Part shown: piece by piece, positions 1 to 9,295 of the stretch
Position numbering within the stretch: position 1 is the first letter of the stretch
Layout: each line of letters starts with the position of its first letter
Assembly (NCBI RefSeq): GCF_009380215.1
Contig: NZ_WHUG01000005.1
Span: forward strand, 1-64,000
Reading direction: 5' to 3'
DNA length: 64,000 bases
Source of the DNA: Rugamonas aquatica
GTDB taxonomy: Bacteria > Pseudomonadota > Gammaproteobacteria > Burkholderiales > Burkholderiaceae_D
The notes under the pieces: generated by a model
The model's input: the letters and a program-made list of their open reading frames with translations, nothing else
What the model was told of the DNA's origin: nothing
Databases searched by the model: none
Made by a program: the position numbers and the translations under genes

Positions 1-143
1 GCCCGGCCGGAGGCCGCGACCGAAGCCGCAGCCGCCTTGGCCGCCGAACGCGCCTCGGCCGCCGCCAGCGCATCGGCCACCGCCTCCGCCGCAGCCGACG
101 CGGCGGCGCCCAAAAGTGAAGTGCGCGTACGTGTATTGGTCAT
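1..143 (-). CDS. N-terminal fragment of an unidentified Ala-rich protein
   Basis: An open frame runs leftward from an ATG at 143 to the window edge and gives an Ala-rich start (MTNTRTRTSLLGAAASAAAE...). No domain is visible in about 47 residues. The opposite strand is also open here (frame 1, stop at 208-210), so the coding strand is uncertain. I prefer the minus strand because it has an ATG and would be divergent from the DMT transporter at 262, with tandem TGTACTGG repeats in between. That layout is common for MocR or other regulators beside DMT exporters. This identity is a guess from context only. Confidence 0.35.
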   Translation of the reverse strand, partial: MTNTRTRTSLLGAAASAAAEAVADALAAAEARSAAKAAAASVAASGR

Positions 144-178
144 TTTACCGTCACAGTATGAGAAATTATGTGCCGAAG

Positions 179-197
179 TGTACTGGCACTGTACTGG
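179..197. promoter_or_regulatory. Tandem direct repeat TGTACTGG, candidate operator
   Basis: TGTACTGG occurs at 179-186 and again at 190-197, one helical turn (11 bp) apart. A degenerate copy, TGTATTGG, lies at 132-139. The pair sits between the leftward fragment at 143 and the DMT exporter at 262. Direct repeats spaced by a helical turn are typical of MocR/GntR-type operators; no regulator is proven here. Confidence 0.4.
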
Positions 198-261
198 TTT
201 TGTCACGTAGCATACACCCATACCGCTTATAACCATATTTATAACGCCACCGGAGACCCGC

Positions 262-1278
262 ATGACCCACAGCGCCCCGCCGCCCGCCGCCCCAGCGCCG
301 TCATTCCCGCGAAAGCGGGAATCCATGCTGAGCGTGCGTTCTATGGATTCCCGCCTGCGCGGGAACGACCGTCCCGGCCTGAGCGACGAAACCACCGGCA
401 TGCTGCTAGGCCTGATCGCCGTCGCCATCTTCAGCCTCACGCTGCCGTTCACCCGCCTGGCCGTGGGCGGCGGCAGCAGCGGCGCCGGCATGTCGCCCAC
501 CTTCGTCGCCCTCGCCCGCGCCCTGGTGGCCGCCGTGCTGGCCGGCGGCTGGCTGGCCTGGAAGCGCGCCCCGCTGCCGCCGCGCTCCGCCCTGCTGCCA
601 CTTGCCATGGTCGCCATCGGCTGCATCATCGGCTTCCCCTGGCTGACCTCCATCGCCATGCGCAGCCTGCCCGCCGCCCACGGCGCCGTGCTGGTCGGCA
701 TCCTGCCATTGGCCACCGCCGTCTTCGGCGCCGTGCTGGCCGGCGAAAAACCCTCGTCCGGCTTCTGGCTGATGGCCAGTATCGGCTCCGCGCTGGTGGT
801 GGGATTTGCGCTGCGCCAGAGCGGCGGCAGCCTGCACTGGGCCGACCTGGCGATCTTCCTGGCCGTGCTGCTGGCCGCCATGGGCTACGCCGCCGGCGGC
901 CGCCTGTCGCAAACCCTGGGCGGCCAGCACACCATCTGCTGGGCGCTGGTGCTGTCCGCGCCGGTGCTGCTGCCGCTGGTGGCCTGGCTGTGCCGCGCCG
1001 AAGGCGCCCAATTGGCCGCCGCCAGCCCCGCCGCCTGGGGCGGCTTCGCCTACGTCTCCGTCTGCTCGATGTTCATCGGATTCTTCTTCTGGTACCGCGG
1101 CATGGCGCTGGGCGGCGTGGCGCGGGTCGGCCAGGTGCAGCTGGTCCAGCCCTTCCTGTCGCTGCTCGGCGCCGCCGTGATTTTGGGCGAGGCGCTGGAA
1201 TGGCCTACTGTCATTTTTGCAATTGCCGTCATCGCCGTGGTGGGTGCGGGCCGCAAAATGCAGGTGAAACGCGGCTAA
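262..1278 (+). CDS. DMT-superfamily (EamA) exporter carrying an in-frame repeat peptide
   Basis: 338 residues with about ten hydrophobic helices and two EamA halves, the usual plan of drug/metabolite exporters in the inner membrane. The ATG at 262 is preceded by GGAGA at 251-255, which supports this start. Residues 14-36 (SFPRKRESMLSVRSMDSRLR...) are not ancestral exporter sequence: they are the translation of a dispersed palindromic repeat (301-369) inserted in frame before the first helix at about residue 47. A shorter product could start at ATG 400 (MLLGLIAV), but no ribosome-binding site precedes it. The substrate is unknown; amino acids or metabolites are typical for the family. Family assignment is firm. 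Confidence 0.85.
   Translation: MTHSAPPPAAPAPSFPRKRESMLSVRSMDSRLRGNDRPGLSDETTGMLLGLIAVAIFSLTLPFTRLAVGGGSSGAGMSPTFVALARALVAAVLAGGWLAWKRAPLPPRSALLPLAMVAIGCIIGFPWLTSIAMRSLPAAHGAVLVGILPLATAVFGAVLAGEKPSSGFWLMASIGSALVVGFALRQSGGSLHWADLAIFLAVLLAAMGYAAGGRLSQTLGGQHTICWALVLSAPVLLPLVAWLCRAEGAQLAAASPAAWGGFAYVSVCSMFIGFFFWYRGMALGGVARVGQVQLVQPFLSLLGAAVILGEALEWPTVIFAIAVIAVVGAGRKMQVKRG
301..369. repeat. Dispersed palindromic repeat (FPRKRES...LRGND type) inside a gene
   Basis: 69 bp made of three nested inverted repeats: TTCCCGC/GCGGGAA at 304-310 and 315-321, ATCCAT/ATGGAT at 321-326 and 343-348, and TTCCCGC/GCGGGAA at 348-354 and 359-365. A closely related copy lies at 54710-54769. Length divisible by three and lack of stops allow it to be read through in the DMT exporter. 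The element resembles non-autonomous palindromic units found in many proteobacteria. Confidence 0.9.
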
Positions 1279-1384
1279 AACCGTAGACTATCTTGATTTT
1301 GCACCGATTGTGGGCAGGCCCTGCCGCTGACGTACAATATCGGTCTTAGCCTAATGCATTCCCACTTACTTTTTGGATAACCAC

Positions 1385-1846
1385 ATGTCTGTCTACGAAA
1401 AACTGAAAGCGCTCGATATCACCCTGGCCGCACCAGCCACCCCGGCTGCCGCCTACGTCATGTACGCCCAAACCGGCAACCTGGTGTTTCTGTCGGGTCA
1501 TATCGCCAAGCGCGCCGACGGCAGCGTGTGGGTCGGCCAGCTGGGCAAGAACATCGACACCGCCGAAGGCAAGGCCGCCGCGCGCGCCATCGCCATCGAT
1601 CTGATGGGCACCCTGCAAGCGGCCGTCGGCGGCGACCTGACCCGCGTCAAACGCATCGTCAAAGTCATGAGCCTGGTGAACTCCACGGCCGAATTCACCG
1701 AACAACACCTCGTCACCAACGGTGCTTCCGAACTGCTGGGCGAAGTCTTCGGCGAAGCCGGCAAGCACGCCCGTTCGGCCTTTGGTGTCGCCCAGATCCC
1801 GCTTGGCGCCTGCGTCGAAATCGAACTGATCGCGGAAGTCGCGTAA
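1385..1846 (+). CDS. RidA/YjgF-family enamine/imine deaminase
   Basis: 153 residues, matching the longer RidA-like subgroup rather than the about 130-residue core family. The C-terminal stretch RSAFGVAQIPLGACVEIE is the family signature; Arg130 corresponds to the substrate-carboxylate arginine. RidA enzymes hydrolyse reactive 2-aminoacrylate-type enamines made by PLP enzymes, which fits the PLP aminotransferase gene 100 bp downstream. An ATG at 1385 is preferred over an upstream in-frame TTG at 1373. A possible -10 (TACAAT, 1333-1338) lies upstream. Cytosolic. The exact substrate cannot be read from the sequence. Confidence 0.9.
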   Translation: MSVYEKLKALDITLAAPATPAAAYVMYAQTGNLVFLSGHIAKRADGSVWVGQLGKNIDTAEGKAAARAIAIDLMGTLQAAVGGDLTRVKRIVKVMSLVNSTAEFTEQHLVTNGASELLGEVFGEAGKHARSAFGVAQIPLGACVEIELIAEVA

Positions 1847-1947
1847 GCGGGCGGCCCCTTACCCGGAGCCGTTCCTTTTATAAAAGCACGCCACAAGCGA
1901 GCTTGTTGAACAGCCGGCAGCGCCGGCACACATCTAGTGAGACATGT

Positions 1948-3141
1948 ATGAAAATCGAAAACCCGAATCCGATCCAGTGGCGCTTCTCCGAACGCGCCGA
2001 CCAGCTGCAATCGTCCTTCATCCGCGAAATCCTGAAGATCACGCAGCAGCCTGAGATCATCTCCTTCGCCGGCGGCCTGCCATCGCCGCTGACCTTCCCG
2101 GTCGACGAAATGAAAGCCGCCTTCGACAAGGTGCTGCACGATTCCGGCAAAGTCGCCCTGCAATACGGCCCGACCGACGGCTACCTGCCGCTGCGCCAGT
2201 GGATCGCCGATTCGCTGTCGACCAACGGCGCCAAGATCGTGCCGGAACAGGTGCTGATGACCTCCGGTTCCCAGCAAGCGCTGGACCTGCTGGGCAAAGT
2301 GCTGATCGACGAAGGCAGCCGCGTGCTGGTCGAGACCCCGTCCTACCTGGGCGCGCTGCAAGCGTTCTCGGTCTACCGTCCTGAATTCAAATCGGTCGAC
2401 ACCGACGAACACGGCCTGGTGCCATCGTCGCTGGACAAAGTCGCCGCCGGCGCCCGCCTGCTGTACGCGCTGCCGAACTTCCAGAACCCGACCGGCCGCA
2501 CCCTGTCCGTCGAGCGCCGCCTGGAACTGGTGGAGACCTGCGCCCGCCTCGGCCTGCCGCTGATCGAAGATGATCCATACGGCGCCCTGAGCTACAAAGG
2601 CGATCCGCTGCCGAAGATGGTCGCGATGAACCCGGACGGCGTGATCTACATGGGTTCCTTCTCCAAAGTGCTGACCCCTGGCATCCGCCTGGGCTACGTG
2701 GTTGCCCCGCTGCCGCTGGTGCGCCGCCTGGAGCTGGCCAAGCAAGCCGCCGACCTGCACACCTCGCAGCTGACCCAGATGGTCGTGCACGAAGTGATCA
2801 AAGACGGCTTCCTGGGCCGCCACATCCCGAAAATCCGCGCCCTGTACGGCGACCAGTGCCAGGTCATGCTGGACGCAATGGCCCAGCACTTCCCGGCCGG
2901 CGTCGAATGGACCAAGCCGGAAGGCGGCATGTTCATCTGGGTCACGCTGCCTAAGCACATCGACGCCATGAAACTGCTGGACGAAGCCATCGCCCAGAAG
3001 GTCGCCTTCGTACCGGGTTCGCCGTTCTACGCCAACGAGCCGGAAACCAACACGCTGCGCCTGTCCTTCGTCACCGTGGCGCCGGACCGCATCCGTACCG
3101 GCATCGAGATCCTGGGCAAGCTGATCGCCGCCAAGATCTAA
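1948..3141 (+). CDS. PLP-dependent class I/II aminotransferase (LysN / 2-aminoadipate type)
   Basis: 397 residues, fold-type I. The cofactor sites are visible: Asn180 in NFQNPTG, Asp209 and Tyr211 in IEDDPY, and the Schiff-base Lys240 in GSFSKVLTPGIR. The start ISFAGGLPSP and the SFSKVLTPGIR motif are typical of the LysN/AroH-like aminotransferases related to the catalytic half of MocR regulators, but there is no DNA-binding domain. It probably moves an amino group from an aromatic, branched or 2-aminoadipate-type amino acid to 2-oxoglutarate. It follows the RidA gene in the same direction, which suggests joint expression. The substrate remains inferred. Confidence 0.9.
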   Translation: MKIENPNPIQWRFSERADQLQSSFIREILKITQQPEIISFAGGLPSPLTFPVDEMKAAFDKVLHDSGKVALQYGPTDGYLPLRQWIADSLSTNGAKIVPEQVLMTSGSQQALDLLGKVLIDEGSRVLVETPSYLGALQAFSVYRPEFKSVDTDEHGLVPSSLDKVAAGARLLYALPNFQNPTGRTLSVERRLELVETCARLGLPLIEDDPYGALSYKGDPLPKMVAMNPDGVIYMGSFSKVLTPGIRLGYVVAPLPLVRRLELAKQAADLHTSQLTQMVVHEVIKDGFLGRHIPKIRALYGDQCQVMLDAMAQHFPAGVEWTKPEGGMFIWVTLPKHIDAMKLLDEAIAQKVAFVPGSPFYANEPETNTLRLSFVTVAPDRIRTGIEILGKLIAAKI

Positions 3142-3154
3142 GTCATCGCACCTC

Positions 3155-3176
3155 GTGGGCGGCGCCCGCCGCCCAC
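3155..3176. terminator. GC hairpin after the aminotransferase gene
   Basis: A perfect 10-bp inverted repeat (GTGGGCGGCG / CGCCGCCCAC) begins 14 bases after the stop codon. There is no T-run, so it may act as an mRNA 3' stabiliser or as a weak or Rho-assisted terminator. The rest of 3177-3406 shows no gene, only a somewhat AT-rich leader for the next gene. Confidence 0.45.
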
Positions 3177-3406
3177 ATTCCCCTGCCGCAAATACAACAC
3201 TGCCGCCGCGACTTTATCACCAAAAGTCACGGAAACCGGTCAAAGCCGTAACATCCCATCAACATTAAGTAAGCCAATAGCATGCTGGCGTGGCATGCTT
3301 GCCAATTCCGAAGCAATCCTCGAAAAACAGCGGATTTTTTTTCACCCGGCGCGGGGCCGACGCGTTATGATTTGAACGGATAGTCACTTTCAGATCAGGC
3401 CAGCCT

Positions 3407-4771
<1,365 letters not shown>

Positions 4772-4780
4772 TGTCTTGAA

Positions 4781-5734
4781 TTATTGGGCGTTGTCGGCAC
4801 GCAGCCGCTGCACGAAAACCTGTGCGGACTCGCGTAGCGCCGGCCTGGCGTCGCCTTTCGGACGGACCATCGAACTGATGACGATGGCGACACGCCCGTT
4901 CACGTTGAGCATCTCCGTGTAGGCCCCGCCAGCGTTTTCAGGAAGATAGGCGCACACTCTGTCCGCCTCGTCGCACGCCAGTTTGGCCGCGCCCAGTTCG
5001 GCGGCGAAGCGCTTCTTGATGGCCGCAAACTCTTTCACGTGGACGGGGATGGCTCCGGAGCGCACATCGTCAAGCACAAGCACCATCTGGGCCGGACCTG
5101 GTTGATCGACGGTGGTCCCGGCCGGAACAAACGCGCCGATAAACAGACTGGTATTGACGGCCGGGTGCAGGCGCTGGTCGGTATTGGGGTCAAGCAGCAA
5201 TGGTTGCCACCCGGGCGGCAAGGTCATCGCCAGCGAGCTGGCTGGCGCATTTCCGATTCTGAGTTTGCTGTCGCCGCGCGGCGCGCAATCCGCTGCTTGA
5301 GCAAGCCCCTTCGGCCGCACACGCATGGAAACCGACTTCACACTGCGCGGCTGTTTGCCCGCAGCCGCCTTGGCGCCGGCATCCGCGAACTCCCGGTCGA
5401 ACAGCAGCCACTGGTCTTCGATCCGATAGCGGACTTCCGATGGCGCCCCCTTGGCTTCCCGGCTTACCGGATCGAGCGGCGTCACGCGCAGCGTGTCCGC
5501 GCCAATCCGCTGATAGGCCGACAAGGTCTCCGTCAGACCCGACGCGGCATGACAGCGCGAACGAACGAATTGCGCATCGTATTCGGCCACGCAATCGCGG
5601 TTCTGGTCATTGAAAGACTGGTCGGCAAGCGTCACATGCACCTGCTGGCTGCGCCAACAGCCCAACAACGCGTCGTCGGCGTTGGCGGCAAAATGCGACA
5701 GCAGGAACACACCCGCAACCAGAGATTTCATCAT
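4781..5734 (-). CDS. Secreted protein of unknown function
   Basis: 317 residues starting MMKSLVAGVFLLSHFAANA, a clear Sec signal peptide cleaved around residue 20. AGGAG at about 5742-5746 supports the ATG at 5734 over a start ten residues further upstream. The mature protein has several cysteines (GCW, RDC, SRC, ADC, ACDE, VCAY), suggesting periplasmic disulphides. No family was recognised. It converges on the GGDEF regulator with 9 bases between them and is divergent from the large PPC-repeat protein, so the two may share the control region at 5735-5899. Confidence 0.8.
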   Translation of the reverse strand: MMKSLVAGVFLLSHFAANADDALLGCWRSQQVHVTLADQSFNDQNRDCVAEYDAQFVRSRCHAASGLTETLSAYQRIGADTLRVTPLDPVSREAKGAPSEVRYRIEDQWLLFDREFADAGAKAAAGKQPRSVKSVSMRVRPKGLAQAADCAPRGDSKLRIGNAPASSLAMTLPPGWQPLLLDPNTDQRLHPAVNTSLFIGAFVPAGTTVDQPGPAQMVLVLDDVRSGAIPVHVKEFAAIKKRFAAELGAAKLACDEADRVCAYLPENAGGAYTEMLNVNGRVAIVISSMVRPKGDARPALRESAQVFVQRLRADNAQ

Positions 5735-5839
5735 GCAGAACTCCTGTCGTCTCGCGGCAGGCAAGCCTACCGGCGTGAAATGTTATCTAATTCACAGTAT
5801 GACACGAAGCTTGCCGGGCGCCATGTGACAATTGAATAG

Positions 5840-5857
5840 TATTTCCAATTGGAAATA
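5840..5857. promoter_or_regulatory. 18-bp perfect palindrome, candidate operator
   Basis: TATTTCCAATTGGAAATA is an uninterrupted 18-bp palindrome in the divergent region between the secreted protein (start 5734) and the PPC-repeat protein (start 5900). It is AT-rich against a GC-rich background and lies 42 bp before the downstream start codon, a typical place for a dimeric repressor or activator. No regulator gene is adjacent, so the factor is unknown. Confidence 0.6.
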
Positions 5858-5899
5858 TTGCTATCATGCCGCACCGCCCACCCACTGCCCCGATTCCGC

Positions 5900-8800
5900 A
5901 TGACCGACGACTACCGCTCCGACACCAGCACCACTGGCCTACTCACCGCCGGCGGCTCCGTCACCGGGAATTTCGAAACAATCTCCGATCAGGACTGGTT
6001 CAAAATCTCGCTCCAAGCCGGGACCACCTACCTGTTCAAGATGACCGGCGCCCCCGATGGCGGCGGCACCATGTACGGCTATTCCCACGCGTTACTGGAG
6101 TTGGTGAATCAGGCGGGAAGCACGCAAATCATGCAGGATGTCGGCCTCTACGGACGCGCGCCGCTCAAGCAGTACACCGCCACGGTCAGCGGCACTTACT
6201 ATCTTCAGGCCAGCGCCCCGCTGGTCGTCGGCAGCTACACCTTGTCGGCCACGTTGCCGGCGGCCGACGACTATCCAGCCGGCATCACCACCAACGGCGT
6301 CCTCGGCGTCGGCGCGCCAGTCCACGGTGCGTTCGAACAGGCCAATGATGTCGACTGGTTCAAATTCCACGCCGAAGCCGGCCAGCATTACAAGATCGCC
6401 GCCAAGAGGGATGGCGACCCCGGCCTGGCCAAGGTGACGGTCTACGACACCAGCGGCAATAAGGTCGCCGACAACGTCCATGCCGAGGCTTTTGAACCGG
6501 CCAGCGGCGGCGACTATTACCTGGCGCTGCGCGCCTCCGGCGTCGGCGCCTATACCGCCACGGTGCAGGTGCTGACCGACGACTACAGCGCCAACGACAG
6601 CGCGCCCGGACAACTCACGGCGGGCAGCTCGGCCAGCGGCGTGCTGCAATACAGCCGCGACATCGACCGTTTCAAACTCGATATGGTCGAGGGGCAGTTC
6701 TACACGATCGGGCTCAAGAAATCCACGGCGCCGGTCTTTAACAACTTCATGAGCCTGGACCTGCTGGGCCCGGCCCCGGCCGGCGGCGCCAGCGCAACCT
6801 ATGCCCATGCGGACAGCAGCGGCACGCCCCTCTCCATCACGGTCAAGGCCGCTGCCACGGGCACCTACTGGGTCGATGTCACCGGCAGCCTCGACAACAG
6901 CCCCGACCCTGGCGCCTATACGCTGACAGCCAGCGCAAGCCCGGACGATTACGCCGACAACCGGGACAGCGCGACGGCGCTGGCGGTGGGCGGCGTCATG
7001 AGCGGCACGCTGCAGTCCGGGTCTGATACCGACGTGGTGAAGTTGACGCTGACGGCCGGCATCACCTATGCGTTCGCGATGCCACAGAACCAGGCTGCCG
7101 ATGTGCGCGTCCTGTTCTATGGGCCAGATGGCAGCGTCATCCATGACAGCAAAGACAGCGACGCCTCGTTCGGCTACACGCCGGTCAGCAGCGGCGCCTA
7201 CTATCTCTGGGTGGGTGGCCGCTATGACCGCGGCATTTATACGCCAACCGACACCCGCTATACCATCACGACCGCCCAGGTCGGCAACGACGTCAGCGCG
7301 AATGCCGACACCACGGCCAGGCTGGCTGCAGACGGCAGCTACCATGGAACGCTGAGCCAGAGCGGCGGCGACCGCGACTGGGTAGAGCTCGACATGACGG
7401 CCGGCACCACCTACGTAATCAACCTCGACGGCCAGCACTACACGAAGTTAAGCATCAAGGACGCGACGGGAAAACAACTGGCCCTGTCGACGCCCCAGAC
7501 CGACGGGCTCCCCGCCAAGACGCTGTACTACACGCCCACCGCCAGCGGCAGCTATTACATAGAAGTGGCGGCAAGCTACGCCGACGCCGGTCAACCCTAC
7601 CAGCTGCGCATGAGCAGCTTCGTCGACGACTACGGCAACGATACGGCCCATGCCGGCAAGCTGGCCTACGGCGCCACCGTCAACGGCGCCTTGGAGATCG
7701 CAAACGATGTGGACGTGTTCAAGATCACGCTGAACGCGGACGAAGCGTTTTCCATTGCGTTCAACTCGCCACAACTGAGCGGCGGTTCCACGCAACGCGC
7801 CAATGGCCCCATGCTGCAAATCGTCGACAGCGCGGGCAAGGCGCTGCTGCCCTTCGGCGGCGCCGAGGCCCGGCAAGACTCACTCCAGAGGTTTATGTCC
7901 CTGGGCTCTGGCGACTACTACGTCAAGGTCGTCAATGCCGGCGCCGCAGCCGCGCCAGCCAGCTACACGCTGACTCCAACGCTGGAATATCCCGGCGACG
8001 ACATCGGCAGCGGGCTGGATTATGCCAACACACTGGCCATCGGCCAGCTGGTGGCGAGTGCGATCGACCGCAGGTTCGATGTGGATACGTTCAAGGTCCA
8101 CGTCAACGGCAGCGGCGTGCTCAGTGTAGACCTGGGCGCGGCCGCCGGCACGGTCAAGCTGACAGTGATCGACAACAAAGGCTCGTCGGTGCAGCCCAGC
8201 CAGAGCACCGACTATGGCAGCCACACGGTGATCAGCTACGCCGCGCGCGCCGCCGGCGACTATCACCTGATCCTGACCACCCCGTGGGAAAAGCCAGTGC
8301 CAGCTGATTACTCGCTGCTGGCCACCTTCGCTTCGGACGACATCACCGCCCCGCTGATGAAGGGCGCGTCCATCGCCAACGGCGCCACCGGCGTCGCGCT
8401 GCATGCCAAGCTCACGCTGACGTTCAACGAAGCCGTGGCGGTCGGCACCGGCCTGGCGCTGATCGACGACCACGGCGTGGCCGTCACCGCGCCCGGCGGC
8501 GCGGCGCTGTTCAGCGCCAGCGGCAACACGCTGCAGCTCAACCCGCAAGTCCTGCTGCATCCCGGCACGACCTACACGCTGGCGCTGCCGCAGGGCAGCG
8601 TGCTCGACATGGTTGGCAACCGCTATGTCGAACATGCCTGCTACAACTACCACTTCACCACGGTGAAGCCGACCGAGACCGGCAGCAGCGGCAACGACCT
8701 GCTCGCCGGCAACGCAACCGGCAAGCACATCGATGGCGGCGCCGGCATCGATACGGTGTACTACGACGACAGCAACGGCCCGCTGGACATCACGCTCAAG

Positions 8801-9280
8801 CAAGGCCAGGCGACCGTCTCGCTGCATGGCGCCGACACCGGCGACACGCTGACCGGCGTCGAACGGCTGCTGTTCCCCGATCATGCGCTGGCGCTCGATA
8901 TCAACGGCCATGGCGGCCAGGCCTACCGGCTATACCAGGCCGCGTTCAACCGCGCACCGGACCTCGACGGCCTCGGTTACTGGATCAAGACGCTGGACGA
9001 CGGCTACTCGCTGGACAAGGTTGCGGGCAATTTCCTCATCAGCAAGGAGTTCAAGCAGCAGTATGGCGAGAACCTCAACGATCACGACTTCCTCACCAAC
9101 CTGTACAGCAACATCCTCCACCGCGCGCCGGACCCGGACGGCTTCGCATACTGGATGAATACCCTGCACAATGGTTTCGACCGCGCCATCGTGCTGAGCG
9201 GCTTCAGCGAGAGCGCCGAGAATCAGGCGGCGCTGCTGCCGCTCATCGGCCAGGGCTTCCCCTACACCGTCACAGCATGA
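5900..9280 (+). CDS. Large exported PPC-repeat protein with Ig-like, RTX-like and DUF4214 domains
   Basis: 1126 residues from ATG 5900 (MTDDYRSD). About seven repeats of roughly 115-130 residues begin with (D)DY..N....G.L..G....G.L....D.DWFK and match bacterial pre-peptidase C-terminal (PPC) beta-sandwich domains. They are followed by an Ig-like domain (SDDITAPLMKG...), one RTX-like glycine/aspartate stretch (SSGNDLLAG...HIDGGAGIDTVYYD) and two DUF4214 units (YRLYQAAFNRAPDLDGLGYW and YSNILHRAPDPDGFAYW). There is no Sec signal and no peptidase domain. DUF4214 and RTX stretches are usual on type I secreted surface proteins, so type I export is inferred, though no transporter genes are nearby. 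An upstream in-frame TTG (5849) overlaps the palindrome and is unlikely. Confidence 0.88.
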   Translation: MTDDYRSDTSTTGLLTAGGSVTGNFETISDQDWFKISLQAGTTYLFKMTGAPDGGGTMYGYSHALLELVNQAGSTQIMQDVGLYGRAPLKQYTATVSGTYYLQASAPLVVGSYTLSATLPAADDYPAGITTNGVLGVGAPVHGAFEQANDVDWFKFHAEAGQHYKIAAKRDGDPGLAKVTVYDTSGNKVADNVHAEAFEPASGGDYYLALRASGVGAYTATVQVLTDDYSANDSAPGQLTAGSSASGVLQYSRDIDRFKLDMVEGQFYTIGLKKSTAPVFNNFMSLDLLGPAPAGGASATYAHADSSGTPLSITVKAAATGTYWVDVTGSLDNSPDPGAYTLTASASPDDYADNRDSATALAVGGVMSGTLQSGSDTDVVKLTLTAGITYAFAMPQNQAADVRVLFYGPDGSVIHDSKDSDASFGYTPVSSGAYYLWVGGRYDRGIYTPTDTRYTITTAQVGNDVSANADTTARLAADGSYHGTLSQSGGDRDWVELDMTAGTTYVINLDGQHYTKLSIKDATGKQLALSTPQTDGLPAKTLYYTPTASGSYYIEVAASYADAGQPYQLRMSSFVDDYGNDTAHAGKLAYGATVNGALEIANDVDVFKITLNADEAFSIAFNSPQLSGGSTQRANGPMLQIVDSAGKALLPFGGAEARQDSLQRFMSLGSGDYYVKVVNAGAAAAPASYTLTPTLEYPGDDIGSGLDYANTLAIGQLVASAIDRRFDVDTFKVHVNGSGVLSVDLGAAAGTVKLTVIDNKGSSVQPSQSTDYGSHTVISYAARAAGDYHLILTTPWEKPVPADYSLLATFASDDITAPLMKGASIANGATGVALHAKLTLTFNEAVAVGTGLALIDDHGVAVTAPGGAALFSASGNTLQLNPQVLLHPGTTYTLALPQGSVLDMVGNRYVEHACYNYHFTTVKPTETGSSGNDLLAGNATGKHIDGGAGIDTVYYDDSNGPLDITLKQGQATVSLHGADTGDTLTGVERLLFPDHALALDINGHGGQAYRLYQAAFNRAPDLDGLGYWIKTLDDGYSLDKVAGNFLISKEFKQQYGENLNDHDFLTNLYSNILHRAPDPDGFAYWMNTLHNGFDRAIVLSGFSESAENQAALLPLIGQGFPYTVTA

Positions 9281-9295
9281 CGGCGCGACGGCAAA

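Noticed and set aside
168..1286. Long Arg/Ala-rich open frames overlapping the DMT exporter
   Set aside because: They are shadow frames of a GC-rich gene; only the 262-1278 frame gives a coherent membrane protein.
1498..2958. 486-residue leftward open frame across the RidA and aminotransferase genes
   Set aside because: His/Gln/Arg-rich translation without any domain, fully covered by two well-identified genes on the other strand.
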